Part shown: in pieces, positions 26,833-35,755 of the stretch
How the letters are laid out: each line of letters opens with the position of its first letter
How positions within the stretch are numbered: position 1 is the first letter of the stretch
Assembly: GCF_029936995.1 (NCBI RefSeq)
Contig: NZ_JAPYRE010000005.1
Location: 1-64,000, forward strand
Length of the DNA stretch: 64,000 nucleotides
DNA from: Henriciella sp.
GTDB lineage: Bacteria; Pseudomonadota; Alphaproteobacteria; Caulobacterales; Hyphomonadaceae
Direction: 5' to 3'
The notes under the pieces: model-generated
Seen by the model: only the letters and a program-made list of their open reading frames with translations
Told to the model about the DNA's origin: nothing
The model's database searches: none
Made by a program: the position numbers and the translations under genes

Positions 26833-27873
26833 ATGGGTGCAGAACGGGTCAACTGGGTCGATTACGGCAAGGGTATTTGCATCATCCTGGTGGTAATGAT
26901 GCATTCCACTTTGAATTATGGCGATATGGTCGGTGGCACTGGCTGGATGCATGATGTGGTCGCCTTCGCCAAACCTTTCCGGATGCCGGACTTTTTTCTG
27001 ATCGCGGGCCTTTTTCTTTCCCGGTCGATACATGGGCCGTTGCGAGACTATATTGACCGCAAGGTCATTCATTTCGCCTATTTCTACATTCTCTGGCTCG
27101 CGCTCCAGACGCTGGCCTTCGAAGCAGACCAGATCCTGACAGATCCGGCTGCGGTCGTCATTATCTTCCTGAAACAGCTCGTTTTTCCAGCTTCGAGCCT
27201 GTGGTTCATTCACCAGCTGCTCGTTTTCTACGTGGTGACACGTCTGGTGCGGAACATTCCTGCTGTCGGTGTCTTCGCGGGGGCCTGCCTGCTGCATGTG
27301 GCTTTCTATGCCGGGGCAATCGAGACCGGCTGGTCGGTCACCGACCGGTTTGCCAACTGGTATGTCTTCTTCTTCGCCGGGTATGCCTTTGCCCCAGCTG
27401 TCTTCGCCTTTGCGCGCCGTGCAACAGAGCGCTGGCAGATCGCGTTGGCAGCGCTCCTCGCCTGGGCGCTCTGGAACCATGCCATTGTCAGCTTCGGCTG
27501 GGGTGAGCTGCCCGGCGTCAGTCTGATGCTCGGGTTTGCGGGGGCCTTTGCCATCGTGACAGCGGCCGCCCTTCTTTCGCATTTCAATCTTGGCAATGCC
27601 CTGCGCTATGCGGGCAAGCACTCGATCGTGATCTATCTGACCTTCTTCATACCAATGAAAGTGGCGCAGAAAGGGCTCGCCCAGACAGGGCTCATTCCGG
27701 ATATCGGGACAGCAAGCCTTGTCGTGCTGACTGTGGCGGTCGTCTCGCCGCTGATCCTGCACCGCCTGATCAAGGGCACGCCGCTGATCGCGATCTATGA
27801 GCGTCCGGCCATGTTCCGCCTGCGCAAGGAGAGCCCGGCCAAGGCGAAGATTGCCAACCCGGCTGAAGCCTGA
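26833..27873 (+). CDS. acyltransferase 3 family membrane protein
   Basis: A 346-residue integral membrane protein of the acyltransferase-3 (OafB/WecH) type, with about ten hydrophobic helices and the opening RVNWVDYGKGICIILVVMMHS containing the conserved early His. Members transfer acetyl or succinyl groups to sugars or envelope polymers. ATG 26833, with GGAGG 8 bases upstream, is preferred over a longer frame from 26758. No polysaccharide cluster is adjacent, so the acceptor is unknown. Confidence 0.85.
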   Translation: MGAERVNWVDYGKGICIILVVMMHSTLNYGDMVGGTGWMHDVVAFAKPFRMPDFFLIAGLFLSRSIHGPLRDYIDRKVIHFAYFYILWLALQTLAFEADQILTDPAAVVIIFLKQLVFPASSLWFIHQLLVFYVVTRLVRNIPAVGVFAGACLLHVAFYAGAIETGWSVTDRFANWYVFFFAGYAFAPAVFAFARRATERWQIALAALLAWALWNHAIVSFGWGELPGVSLMLGFAGAFAIVTAAALLSHFNLGNALRYAGKHSIVIYLTFFIPMKVAQKGLAQTGLIPDIGTASLVVLTVAVVSPLILHRLIKGTPLIAIYERPAMFRLRKESPAKAKIANPAEA

Positions 27874-28000
27874 GAGCGGGGCGAAACGTCCCGCAAGCGT
27901 CCACGGTCCATAGAGCAGATTCTGTCGGATTTCATGGTGTGACAGGGGTCTGGTGGCGGTGTGGGAGCGGTCCGGAAATCAGCTGTCTACAGAGACTGTC

Positions 28001-28492
28001 TCACACCCGCCGGACATAATAGGCGACGGCATAGTCGGTAGCGTAGCGCGCCTCGCCGGCAAGTTCGAAACCGAGGCGGCGATGGAAGCGGTGTGAGCCC
28101 GGATTGTCCGGATCGGTGTTGATCTCGCAGCCGAGATAGTCGTGGTCTGCGGCCTGCCTGAAGGCAGCTTCATAGAGCTGCTGGCCAAGCCGCTGCCCAC
28201 GCCCGCGCGCGGCAATCGCGATCCGGTCGACATAGTGAAGGCTCGCCCCCTTTTCGGCCTGCCAGCGCTCGAACCAGCGCAGATTATCGCTCGGATAGGC
28301 CTCAGTGCCCGGTGCGACGAGATTGATGAAGCCGAGCGGGCTGTCGTCTTCATCTGCCGCGACAAGGCAGGTGCCGAGCCCGATGAGCTTGCCGAGGCTT
28401 GCCTCTGTCTCGTCGGAGACGCCGGGTGTGGACTGAGCATTGATCGCAGAGAGGGCGGGCAAGTCGGCAGGGGTGTAGTCGCGTATGGGCAT
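28001..28492 (-). CDS. GNAT-family N-acetyltransferase
   Basis: A 163-residue GNAT protein: opening MPIRDYTPADLPALSAIN, acetyl-CoA loop IAARGRGQRLGQQLYEAA, and NPGSHRFHRRLGFELAGE. It resembles the group whose members acetylate small amines or protein N-termini; the substrate is unknown. Single gene; the 127 bases before it (27874-28000) hold nothing I recognise. Confidence 0.82.
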   Translation of the reverse strand: MPIRDYTPADLPALSAINAQSTPGVSDETEASLGKLIGLGTCLVAADEDDSPLGFINLVAPGTEAYPSDNLRWFERWQAEKGASLHYVDRIAIAARGRGQRLGQQLYEAAFRQAADHDYLGCEINTDPDNPGSHRFHRRLGFELAGEARYATDYAVAYYVRRV

Positions 28493-28553
28493 AGGCCGGG
28501 TTTAGCCGGGCCGGGAGGTGCTGCCTAGTCTCGGGCGTGACCGATGCACACGG

Positions 28554-29654
28554 CTATTCCAGCACGACCTCTTTCAGCCATTCTGCTTGTACGTCGTAAT
28601 AGCCGTCTACCTTTGAGCGGCTCTCCATGGCCTGCATCTCTCTTATGCTGCCGGTCTCGGCAGTATCGAGATTGTGGTTGGCGTCCGGAAAGGTCTCGAC
28701 GCGAAGGCTCGCCTCGGGGTTCTGGCCGATGGTCTCTTCATAGAGCGCGCGCGTCTTGCGCCAGTCGACATTGAGGTCCTTCTCGCCAAACACGGCCAGC
28801 ACATCGATATCGAGCCCGGAGAGCATCTTGCCGAAGTCCTGGATATTGACCGACATGCCGGTCTCGGGATCGAAATTCTGCCGGCGCATTTCGGGCGGCA
28901 TGGAGAGAAAGCCCTGCTGCTCCATCTCGTAAGCTTCGCGTGTATAGTTCGGCCCCATCATGCGGGTGACATACTCATTGGCCCGCAATGCCGGCGTGGC
29001 AGCCTCATAGGCCTCGAAAGAGCCGCCGCTGCTGAACACCTCGAAGCCGGCCCGCCATTCGGCGTCGATGGTGCGCGCCTCGTCTTCGCTATAGCCTTCA
29101 TGCGGCAGGTTGGAGATGATGAGATACTGGTAGTTATCCTCTGCCGTGACACCGCCAACCGAAATCCAGAAATCCATTTCCGGGTCCTGCGACAGCGCAA
29201 TAGGCGCGATCCAGCCGCCACGGCTCAAGCCCCAGAGGCCGATCCGCCCTGCGCCGGGTACCGCCTGCTCGCGTAGCCAGGCTGCCGCATCGAGGACTTC
29301 CTGCGCGCTGTCATGGACCGGCTGGTTGATGTCGAACGTCCCCTCGCTCTCGCCCTGGCCCGGCTTGTCCCATGTCACCGTGGTGATGCCGAGCCCGGTA
29401 AACCGCTCGCGCAGGCCGGCATACTTGTTCTGGCCGCGAATATCGGTGCCGCCATAGCCGTGGATAAAGATGACGAGCGCCTTGGCCTCGCCGCTTGCGG
29501 GCACATCCATGACGCCGGACAGCGTCTTGCCGCCGCTCTCGAAGGTGAAATCGCTTGTCGTGGCGGCGTCTCCAGCCTGGCCGCTGGCCGGGCTGGAGGC
29601 GAACAGGATGGCGGCAAGCATGACAGCCAGCAGGCCGCGCGACGTATGAAGCAT
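28554..29654 (-). CDS. secreted alpha/beta hydrolase
   Basis: A 366-residue exported hydrolase. ATG 29654, preceded by GAGGGGAC, gives a clear signal peptide (LLAVMLAAILFASSPASGQA); an upstream frame to 29711 does not. Alpha/beta-hydrolase features: oxyanion region FIHGYGGTDIRG, nucleophile elbow GLWGLSRGGW with Ser in G-x-S-x-G context, Asp in VFGEKDLNVDW, and His in FPDANHNLD. It resembles periplasmic acyl esterases or acyl-peptidases with a prolyl-oligopeptidase-like core. Substrate unknown. Confidence 0.85.
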   Translation of the reverse strand: MLHTSRGLLAVMLAAILFASSPASGQAGDAATTSDFTFESGGKTLSGVMDVPASGEAKALVIFIHGYGGTDIRGQNKYAGLRERFTGLGITTVTWDKPGQGESEGTFDINQPVHDSAQEVLDAAAWLREQAVPGAGRIGLWGLSRGGWIAPIALSQDPEMDFWISVGGVTAEDNYQYLIISNLPHEGYSEDEARTIDAEWRAGFEVFSSGGSFEAYEAATPALRANEYVTRMMGPNYTREAYEMEQQGFLSMPPEMRRQNFDPETGMSVNIQDFGKMLSGLDIDVLAVFGEKDLNVDWRKTRALYEETIGQNPEASLRVETFPDANHNLDTAETGSIREMQAMESRSKVDGYYDVQAEWLKEVVLE

Positions 29655-29717
29655 AGTGTCCCCTCGGAGCTTGGTCTGCGGGAACTTTAGGCGATCGCCG
29701 GACTGGCGCAACTGCGG

Positions 29718-29879
29718 ATGTCAAAGTGCGATATCGCGGCCGGTAAGAAGTGCGCGGTGTCCGATCTGCTCGACATGATCAAGGATGAAAACCGCCGAGT
29801 ATGGCGCTCGGCATATTCAAAAGGTCGTGGAGAAACCAATTTCACTATTGTGCGCACGCCTCCTTTAAGTTCTTTTTGA
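29718..29879 (+). CDS. possible small protein, 53 aa
   Basis: An open frame (MSKCDIAAGKKCAV, VSDLLDMIKDENRRVW, TIVRTPPLSSF) in an otherwise empty 250-base gap, just before the AT-richer lipoprotein gene. Composition is plausible for a soluble, basic small protein, but no ribosome-binding site is evident and I know no homolog. It may be chance. Confidence 0.25.
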   Translation: MSKCDIAAGKKCAVSDLLDMIKDENRRVWRSAYSKGRGETNFTIVRTPPLSSF

Positions 29880-29904
29880 GGCGAAAAATATACTGGAGGG
29901 TGAT

Positions 29905-30603
29905 TTGAGAGGATTGGCTATTACAGCAACGAGCATGTTCGTGATTGGATGTGCTACGCCGAGTTACAACTATGTTCCTACGACCGAGTCATTTAGTAGG
30001 CCTCCGATTGGTGACAGAACTGTTGCCACAGTTGGGGACCGTATGTTGGCGCAAGGACAAGTTACGGAACGCGATGCGCTTAAAGTGAGCGAATCTTTCA
30101 AGATATCAGGGTATTCTCTAACTCCTGGTTTTTTTCCAAAAACTGGCGAAGACGAGAATTCGGTGTTCTTTTCTTTCCTTCCATCGCCAATGAATACCGG
30201 AGATGGGAATACGCTAGGCGGATTACAAAAAGGGGTGCTAATGGATCCCGCCGCGAGTCTTGAGTTCGAAAAGGAAACAGGAAAGATTTGTGTAGTAACT
30301 GTTTTCAATCTGCACACTTGTCGGGACCGGTCCGAGCGCTTCGAGATTACAAAGTTTGTGCAGGCTGGGGACTCTTCTTTTCAGCAGACTTTATATTACA
30401 ATGGCCGTGTAGCTAATAAGATTAACATAGGTTATCGCGAGTATTCCGGGTCGATGGCCCGCCCTGCGTTTAGTAATGAGGTCGAATATGACCTTTCGGT
30501 ATCAGATGAGTTTTCCTATCGCGGCGCAAAGATAAAAGTATTTAATGCCAATAACAATCAAATCGAGTACGAAGTTCTTAAGAACTTTAGGGGCGTGAAC
30601 TAA
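29905..30603 (+). CDS. lipoprotein of unknown function
   Basis: A 232-residue protein with a short lipoprotein signal: MRGLAITATSMFVIGC, with Cys16 the likely lipidated residue. The start is TTG 29905 with GGAGGG immediately upstream. The mature part is rich in Phe, Tyr, Asn and Ser, with no domain I recognise. Codon use is visibly AT-richer than all neighbours (many ATT, TTT, AGT, AAT codons), which suggests horizontal acquisition. It ends 18 bases from the convergent argG. Confidence 0.65.
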   Translation: MRGLAITATSMFVIGCATPSYNYVPTTESFSRPPIGDRTVATVGDRMLAQGQVTERDALKVSESFKISGYSLTPGFFPKTGEDENSVFFSFLPSPMNTGDGNTLGGLQKGVLMDPAASLEFEKETGKICVVTVFNLHTCRDRSERFEITKFVQAGDSSFQQTLYYNGRVANKINIGYREYSGSMARPAFSNEVEYDLSVSDEFSYRGAKIKVFNANNNQIEYEVLKNFRGVN

Positions 30604-30621
30604 TATGTCTTAAAGGGTCCC

Positions 30622-31863
30622 CTAATTCCGCCCCGCCTCTTTATCTCGCCCGGCCAGCAGCCTCAGCCTCAGCGCATTCAGTTTGATGAAGCCTTCGGCG
30701 TCTTTCTGGTCGTAGGCGCCGCGGTCGTCCTCGAAGGTGACGATCTTTTCGCTGTAGAGCGAGTAGGGCGATGAGCGGCCGACGAGGTGGGTGGCGCCCT
30801 TGTAGAGCTTCAGGGTGACTTCGCCGGTGACATAGCGCTGCGAATGGTCGATGGCGGCCTGCAGCATTTCGCGCTCCGGGCTCCACCAGAAGCCATTATA
30901 GATGAGCTCGGCATATTTCGGCATCAGCTCGTCCTTGAGGTGGGCTGCACCCCGGTCGAGCGTGGACTGTTCGATGCCGCGATGCGCCGTCAGCAGGATG
31001 GTGCCGCCGGGCGTCTCGTAGATGCCGCGCGACTTCATGCCGACAAAGCGGTTTTCCAGAAGGTCCAGCCGGCCGATGCCGTGCTTGCGGCCATATTCGT
31101 TGAGCGCGGTGAGCAGGGTGGCCGGGCTCATCGCCTCATTGTTGATGGCGACGGGATCGCCTTTCTCGAACTGGATGGTGATGATTTCCGGCGTATCGGG
31201 CGCGTCTTCCGGCGGGATGGTGCGCATATGGACGAATTCCGGCGCGGGTTCTGCCGGGTCTTCCAGAACCTTGCCCTCCGAGGAGGAGTGGAGCAGGTTC
31301 GCATCGACCGAGAAGGGCGCTTCGCCGCGCTTGTCCTTGGTGATCTCGATGCCCTGGTCCTCCGCGAACTGGAGCAGGTCTGTGCGGGACTTGAAAGCCC
31401 AGTCGCGCCACGGCGCGATGACACGGATGTCCGGGTTCAATGCATAATAGCCAAGCTCGAAGCGGACCTGGTCATTGCCCTTGCCGGTCGCGCCATGACA
31501 GACCGCGTCTGCGCCGACCTGTTCGGCAATCTCGATCTGGCGCTTGGCGATCAGCGGCCGCGCGATGGAGGTGCCGAGCAGGTAGACGCCTTCATAGACG
31601 GCATTGGCGCGGAACATCGGGAAGACATAATCGCGCACGAAGTCCTCGCGCAGGTCCTCAATGAAGATGTTCTTTTCCGGAATACCCATCTTCAGCGCCT
31701 TGTCGCGCGCGGGCCCGAGCTCCTCGCCCTGGCCGAGATCGGCGGTGAAGGTGACAACCTCGCAGCCGAACTCTGTCTCGAGCCATTTCAGGATGATGGA
31801 GGTGTCGAGGCCGCCGGAATAGGCGAGGACGACTTTCTTCGGCGGGGTCTCAGGGCTGGCCAT
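30622..31863 (-). CDS. argG: argininosuccinate synthase
   Basis: A 413-residue argininosuccinate synthase, joining citrulline and aspartate with ATP in arginine synthesis. The ATP-pyrophosphatase P-loop AYSGGLDTS is at residues 14-22; further signatures are [22 protein letters not shown] and the conserved C-terminal [12 protein letters not shown] chose ATG 31863; a longer frame reaches 31950 but adds a low-complexity tail not usual in the family. It stands alone; no other arginine gene is adjacent. Confidence 0.96.
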   Translation of the reverse strand: MASPETPPKKVVLAYSGGLDTSIILKWLETEFGCEVVTFTADLGQGEELGPARDKALKMGIPEKNIFIEDLREDFVRDYVFPMFRANAVYEGVYLLGTSIARPLIAKRQIEIAEQVGADAVCHGATGKGNDQVRFELGYYALNPDIRVIAPWRDWAFKSRTDLLQFAEDQGIEITKDKRGEAPFSVDANLLHSSSEGKVLEDPAEPAPEFVHMRTIPPEDAPDTPEIITIQFEKGDPVAINNEAMSPATLLTALNEYGRKHGIGRLDLLENRFVGMKSRGIYETPGGTILLTAHRGIEQSTLDRGAAHLKDELMPKYAELIYNGFWWSPEREMLQAAIDHSQRYVTGEVTLKLYKGATHLVGRSSPYSLYSEKIVTFEDDRGAYDQKDAEGFIKLNALRLRLLAGRDKEAGRN

Positions 31864-31984
31864 GGCTTCCGGGCTCCGTGCTGGCGGTGGTCTGGTTTCG
31901 CGGCGCACCATATTCAGAAGCGCTGGCGGGGCAAGCGGGATTTCCGGCACGGCGAAGGCTGCGATGTCGCGGGCAGATGTGCAA

Positions 31985-32010
31985 ACGCCCCGGCGGAAGG
32001 GCCGGGGCGT
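31985..32010 (-). terminator. terminator-like hairpin after glsB-type gene
   Basis: A perfect 10-base stem (ACGCCCCGGC/GCCGGGGCGT) with a 6-base loop, 26 bases past the stop of the minus-strand membrane protein and followed by TTTGC on that strand. The T-run is short, so termination may be partial, but it separates that gene from argG. Confidence 0.55.
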
Positions 32011-32035
32011 CAGGGTTCTGGTCTGCTGTCAGGCC

Positions 32036-32287
32036 TCAGGCGCGTTTCACGAGGCTGATCAGGAAGAGCAGGATGCAGGCACCCAGGAAGGCGCCGAGCA
32101 GGCTGCCCAGTATGCCGCCGAAGGTGATGCCGAGCGCGCCGAAGATGGCCCCGCCGAGCACGGCCCCGATAATACCGACAATGATGTTGCCAACGAGGCC
32201 GAAGCCTGCGCCGCGCATGACCTGTCCGGCGAGCCAGCCAGCGATACCGCCGATGACGAGCCAGATGAGAATTGCAACTGGATCCAT
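32036..32287 (-). CDS. GlsB/YeaQ/YmgE-family membrane protein
   Basis: An 83-residue, three-helix, glycine-rich hydrophobic protein (AILIWLVIGGIAGWLAGQVM, IIVGIIGAVLGGAIFG) of the transglycosylase-associated/GlsB stress family. Function is not established; members are often induced by stress. I chose ATG 32287; longer frames to 32626 lack family similarity. Confidence 0.85.
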   Translation of the reverse strand: MDPVAILIWLVIGGIAGWLAGQVMRGAGFGLVGNIIVGIIGAVLGGAIFGALGITFGGILGSLLGAFLGACILLFLISLVKRA

Positions 32288-32506
32288 GATGAAAGTCCTT
32301 CCGTGCTGTCTATTGCAGATAGAACAGCGTCCGGGGTGACGGAGTTCCGGCCCCGGCCAATTTAATCGGGCAGGTCTGCCCGAAGATGACCTTCCTGTTA
32401 TCCGGAAGCTGCCGCCTCGTGGCCGCATTTCACGCGCAGCCTTGTCTCCATCGAGGCTCCTAGGGTGGGGCTTCCAGAGGAGAACAAGGAAGAAGAGGAG
32501 ATCATC

Positions 32507-33268
32507 ATGTTCCGGACCATCACATTTACCATCGCAGCGGCAGCCGCCGCTTTCAGCGCCGCGGCCGCGCCGGCTGTGCCGGGCGAAGACAAACCCGCCT
32601 GCACGCCGTGCGGGGAGGGCGTGCATTCCTACATCCTGCTCGACCGGACAGGCTCCATGTCGGGTATCTGGTCTGAGGCGCTGTCGTCGGTGAATGCCTA
32701 TGCCGCAGAAGTGGGCCGGGCCGGAGAGGGCGAGACAGAAGCGCTGGAAACAGCCGTGACACTCGCCGTCTTCGATGCGCAGGAGGGGTTGCAGTTCGAC
32801 GTGCTGCGCAAGGGCGTGGCAGCGGAAAGCTGGACGGCGGTGACGGATGACGAGGTCAGCCCGCGCGGCATGACCCCGTTGTTCGATGCGATCGGGCGGA
32901 TCGTTGCCACAGCCGAAGCCGACAATCCGGACAAGGCCGTTCTCGTTATCATGACCGACGGGATGGAGAATTCATCTCGCGAGATCACGCAGGAAGGCGC
33001 GCGGGCCGCGCTCGACCGGGCCGAGGCGAAGGGCTGGGAAGTTGTCTTCCTGGGGGCGGAATTCGCGAAGTTCGATGATGCCGATGCGGTCGGCGTGGAT
33101 GCCGCCAAGCAAATGGCGATCGGGCAGGGCGCGATGCAGGAGTCGATGTCGCGTCTGGCGCGGAAGTCGCGTGACTATGGCTACAATGCGGAAGCCGGGA
33201 TCACCTTCGATGCGGAGGACCGCGCGGTGGCGGAAGAAGAAGATGTGAAACGGCGCAAGGGCGACTGA
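32507..33268 (+). CDS. secreted von Willebrand factor A domain protein
   Basis: A 253-residue exported protein. ATG 32507, with AAGAGGAG upstream, begins a signal peptide (MFRTITFTIAAAAAAFSAAA-APA). The VWA fold follows: metal-site motif Asp46-Arg-Thr-Gly-Ser50 (ILLDRTGSMSG, Thr in place of the usual Ser), LFDAIGR and VLVIMTDGMENSS. A short Cys pair (CTPC) precedes the domain, and the C-terminus is charged. Such proteins bind partners through Mg2+; the partner is unknown. A strong terminator follows. Confidence 0.82.
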   Translation: MFRTITFTIAAAAAAFSAAAAPAVPGEDKPACTPCGEGVHSYILLDRTGSMSGIWSEALSSVNAYAAEVGRAGEGETEALETAVTLAVFDAQEGLQFDVLRKGVAAESWTAVTDDEVSPRGMTPLFDAIGRIVATAEADNPDKAVLVIMTDGMENSSREITQEGARAALDRAEAKGWEVVFLGAEFAKFDDADAVGVDAAKQMAIGQGAMQESMSRLARKSRDYGYNAEAGITFDAEDRAVAEEEDVKRRKGD

Positions 33269-33302
33269 CGGCAGGCTCCCCGTTAGAGGCTCTCATGCGC
33301 TG

Positions 33303-33336
33303 AACCCCCGTCCCTCTGCGAGAGGCGGGGGTTTTT
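33303..33336 (+). terminator. intrinsic terminator after VWA gene
   Basis: AACCCCCG (33303-33310) pairs with CGGGGGTT (33326-33333), with an inner CCTCT/AGAGG stem, then TTTTT-type tail (33332-33336). It ends the VWA transcript before the HAD gene. Confidence 0.8.
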
Positions 33337-33373
33337 ATTGCGCAGGAGAAGTTGCGGAGTTAGGACGCGGCGC

Positions 33374-34081
33374 ATGTCGTCCACGATCACCACCATCGGC
33401 TTCGATGCCGACGATACGCTCTGGCACAATGAGTCCATCTTCAAGCTGACCGAGGAACAGTTCCGCGGGATGCTGAGCGACTATGCCGACCCGGAAACGG
33501 TCGGCGACAAGCTGCTGGCAGCGGAGAAGCGCAATCTCGGTCATTACGGGTTCGGGGTGAAGGGGTTCACCCTGTCGATGATCGAGACCGCGATCGAGGT
33601 GACGGGCGGCAAGGTCCCTGCTGCGACAATCAAGGAGATCATGGAAGCCGGCCGTGCGATGCTGACCCATCCGGTCGAGACGCTGCCCGGTGTACATGAC
33701 ACACTGGATACACTCGCGCCGGATTATTCCCTTATCCTGATTACCAAGGGCGACCTGTTCGACCAGGAGCGAAAGCTCGCCCAATCCGGGCTTGGCGACT
33801 ATTTCGACGGGGTAGAGATTGTCAGCGACAAGACGCCGGAGGTCTATTCCCGCATCTTCGGGCGAACCGATGGCGGGCCGGACGCCGCGATGATGGTTGG
33901 CAATTCCATGAAGTCGGATGTGCTCCCGGCCATCGAGGCGGGCAGTACCGGCGTGCATGTGCCGCATGAACTGAGCTGGGCACTGGAGCATGCCGAGGCG
34001 CCGGTCGGGTCAGACAGGTTCCACCAGATCGAGACGCTGGATGGCCTGCCCGACCTGCTGGCGCAGCTTCACACCACGTAA
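33374..34081 (+). CDS. HAD-superfamily hydrolase
   Basis: A 235-residue haloacid-dehalogenase-type phosphatase. Motif I is Asp11-Ala-Asp13 in GFDADDTLWHNE, motif II Thr in LILITKGD, motif III a Lys before the VGNSMKSDVLPA stretch that gives the motif IV acidic residues. It resembles the YjjG/2-haloacid-like group; the substrate is a small phosphorylated compound, not predictable. ATG 33374 is preferred. Its 3' end overlaps the convergent SdpI-like gene by 13 bases. Confidence 0.85.
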   Translation: MSSTITTIGFDADDTLWHNESIFKLTEEQFRGMLSDYADPETVGDKLLAAEKRNLGHYGFGVKGFTLSMIETAIEVTGGKVPAATIKEIMEAGRAMLTHPVETLPGVHDTLDTLAPDYSLILITKGDLFDQERKLAQSGLGDYFDGVEIVSDKTPEVYSRIFGRTDGGPDAAMMVGNSMKSDVLPAIEAGSTGVHVPHELSWALEHAEAPVGSDRFHQIETLDGLPDLLAQLHTT

Positions 34082-34767
34082 TCGGCGCTTTCGGTGCGGT
34101 CCGAGGCGCGGCGCCAGACCCACCAGGAATAGGCGACGCCGAACAGGGTGACGCTCATCACGGTGCCGACGAAGCTGAAGACCATCCAGATGCCAGGCAG
34201 CGTGAAGGCGATGACGATGCCCACCGCACCTGCAAGCATGTAGAGCGGGCCGACGAGGCGGTGGGTCTTCTCCCAGGCGTAATCGCTGGTCAGCGTCCAC
34301 GGTGTACGGATGCCGAGGAAGAAGGTCTTTCGCGTTTTCGGCAGATAGTTGCCGATGATGATGAACAGCAGGCCGCATCCGGCCATGACGAAGCGGACGA
34401 ATTCATTGGATTCTGCCCCTGCCGCCCCGCGTGCCATCATCAGGGCGATCCCGCCATTGAGCGCAGCGAGCAGCACCATTGTGGCCGCCCAGATCGCGAC
34501 ATAGGCCTTGTGGCTCCTGCGCAGATTTTCCCTGAAGGGGTCGATGGCCGGCGCGATGGCGAGCAGCAGGGAAACAAAGACTGCCAAAGCCGGAAGAATA
34601 AGCAGGTAGAGCAGGGCTTCCCCGCGTGGGGCAAAGGCATCAGCGACGCCTTCAGCGTTCCAGTGAACCGGAATATCCCCGGTCGGGAGGGCGCTCCAGG
34701 CCCAGTAGAGTGTGCCCAGCATTACGGCGATGGCGCCGGCTGACCAGATGAGTCCTGTTCTTATCAT
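34069..34767 (-). CDS. SdpI-like DUF1648 membrane protein
   Basis: A 232-residue integral membrane protein with about six helices. The start has the DUF1648 pattern (WSALPTGDIPVHWNAEGVADAF) and the second half the SdpI signature (GNYLPKTRKTFFLGIRTPWTL, KTHRL). In Bacillus SdpI confers immunity to the SdpC toxin and sequesters the SdpR repressor at the membrane; here no SdpC-like gene is visible. Its start overlaps the ArsR-family gene by 4 bases, the same arrangement as Bacillus sdpRI. Confidence 0.88.
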   Translation of the reverse strand: MIRTGLIWSAGAIAVMLGTLYWAWSALPTGDIPVHWNAEGVADAFAPRGEALLYLLILPALAVFVSLLLAIAPAIDPFRENLRRSHKAYVAIWAATMVLLAALNGGIALMMARGAAGAESNEFVRFVMAGCGLLFIIIGNYLPKTRKTFFLGIRTPWTLTSDYAWEKTHRLVGPLYMLAGAVGIVIAFTLPGIWMVFSFVGTVMSVTLFGVAYSWWVWRRASDRTESADYVV

Positions 34768-35060
34768 TCTGCTGCCTCCTTGATGTCATCGTCGCCTGTA
34801 TCCTTGCCGGTGAGGGCAAGAAGCGCGGCTGCGGCGTCTTCCAGTACGCTCGTATTGGCGCGGTAGAGTATGCTCGTGCCCTTGCGTTCAGCCGTAATCA
34901 GCCCGGCGTCTTTCAGGACGCCGAGATGCCGGCTGACAGTGGGCCAGCTGGCGTCAAATGCTTCTGCCAGCTCGCCGGATGTCAGTGGGCCTTTGCGCAG
35001 GTGCGTCATGACCTGACGGCGCAGCGGATGGCCAAGGGCGGTGAAAACACTACTTGTCAT
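34764..35060 (-). CDS. ArsR/SdpR-family repressor
   Basis: A 98-residue winged-helix regulator: ALGHPLRRQVMTHLRKGPLTSGELAEAF, recognition helix SWPTVSRHLGVLKDAGLI, and wing AERKGTSILYR. There are no metal-binding cysteines, as in SdpR. It heads a two-gene unit with the SdpI-like protein, and the region immediately upstream contains several GCTAATTAGC-like palindromes, so autorepression is likely. Confidence 0.88.
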   Translation of the reverse strand: MTSSVFTALGHPLRRQVMTHLRKGPLTSGELAEAFDASWPTVSRHLGVLKDAGLITAERKGTSILYRANTSVLEDAAAALLALTGKDTGDDDIKEAAE

Positions 35061-35063
35061 ATT

Positions 35064-35105
35064 TGCTAATTAGCACGATTCAAAATTAGCGGTCAAGCTA
35101 ATTAG
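35064..35105. promoter_or_regulatory. palindrome cluster upstream of the SdpR-like repressor
   Basis: TGCTAATTAGCA (35064-35075) is a perfect 12-base palindrome 4 bases before the repressor start. AATTAGC (35084-35090) and GCTAATT (35097-35103) form an inverted repeat with a 6-base spacer, and CTAATTAG (35098-35105) is itself palindromic. This gives related sites in 42 bases, spaced by one to two helical turns, a good candidate for the autoregulatory operator; it probably overlaps the promoter. Confidence 0.6.
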
Positions 35106-35117
35106 TTTGCAGGTCAC

Positions 35118-35152
35118 AAAAAAGAAGCGCCCCCCATTCTGGGAGGCGCTTC
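35118..35152 (-). terminator. intrinsic terminator after the DJ-1/PfpI gene
   Basis: On the minus strand GAAGCGCC (35145-35152) pairs with GGCGCTTC (35124-35131), extended by inner C/G pairs, followed by TTTTTT (35118-35123). It lies 28 bases past the stop of the DJ-1-like gene. Confidence 0.8.
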
Positions 35153-35179
35153 ATCGGCCGCTGGTGCGAGGGGATGAGG

Positions 35180-35755
35180 TTACGCGGCGACCGAGTCCCT
35201 TTGACCGTCGTGTTTGCCTTCGCAGATTTCTTCGGCGATCTTCTTGTTGAAGGCATCGAGGTCACCCGGGTGACGGGATGTGACGAGGCCCTTGTCCACG
35301 ACAACTTCCTCGTCCGAGACAACGGCGCCTGCATTCTTTAGATCCTGCTGGATCGCCTTGAAGCCTGTCATCTTGCGACCGCTTACCAGCCCTGCTGAAA
35401 TAAGGACCTGCGGCCCGTGACAGATGGAGAAGACAGGCTTCTTCTGCTCGAAGAAGGCGGAGACAAAATCGAGTGCCTTGTCTTCAACGCGAAGCGCATC
35501 AGGATTGAACAGGCCGCCCGGAATGAGAACGGCATCGAAATCGTCTGCCTTCACATCGCCAAGCGTCTTGTCGACCTTGATCTTGATGCCATGTTCACGG
35601 TGCTGGTTAGCCTGGATTTCGCCTGGCTTCAGCGAGACGATCACCGTCTTGCCGCCAGCATTTTCGATCGCTTCTTTCGGGGAGGTCAGTTCTGACTCCT
35701 CAAACCCGTCGGTTGCGAGAATTGCGAGTGTCTTACCTTCTGCTCTCTTAGTCAT
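35180..35755 (-). CDS. DJ-1/PfpI-family protein
   Basis: A 191-residue member of the PfpI/YhbO group: ILATDGFEESELTSP with the conserved Glu near residue 19, and the nucleophile elbow with Cys112 in FSICHGPQVLIS. Homologs are stress-protective and have been described as proteases, deglycases or glyoxalases; the exact activity is debated. No signal peptide. It has its own terminator and stands between the SdpR-like gene and typA. Confidence 0.9.
   Translation of the reverse strand: MTKRAEGKTLAILATDGFEESELTSPKEAIENAGGKTVIVSLKPGEIQANQHREHGIKIKVDKTLGDVKADDFDAVLIPGGLFNPDALRVEDKALDFVSAFFEQKKPVFSICHGPQVLISAGLVSGRKMTGFKAIQQDLKNAGAVVSDEEVVVDKGLVTSRHPGDLDAFNKKIAEEICEGKHDGQRDSVAA

Noticed and set aside
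30787-32058. A 423-codon plus-strand frame.
   Set aside because: It is antisense to argG; the translation has no family features, and argG is certain.
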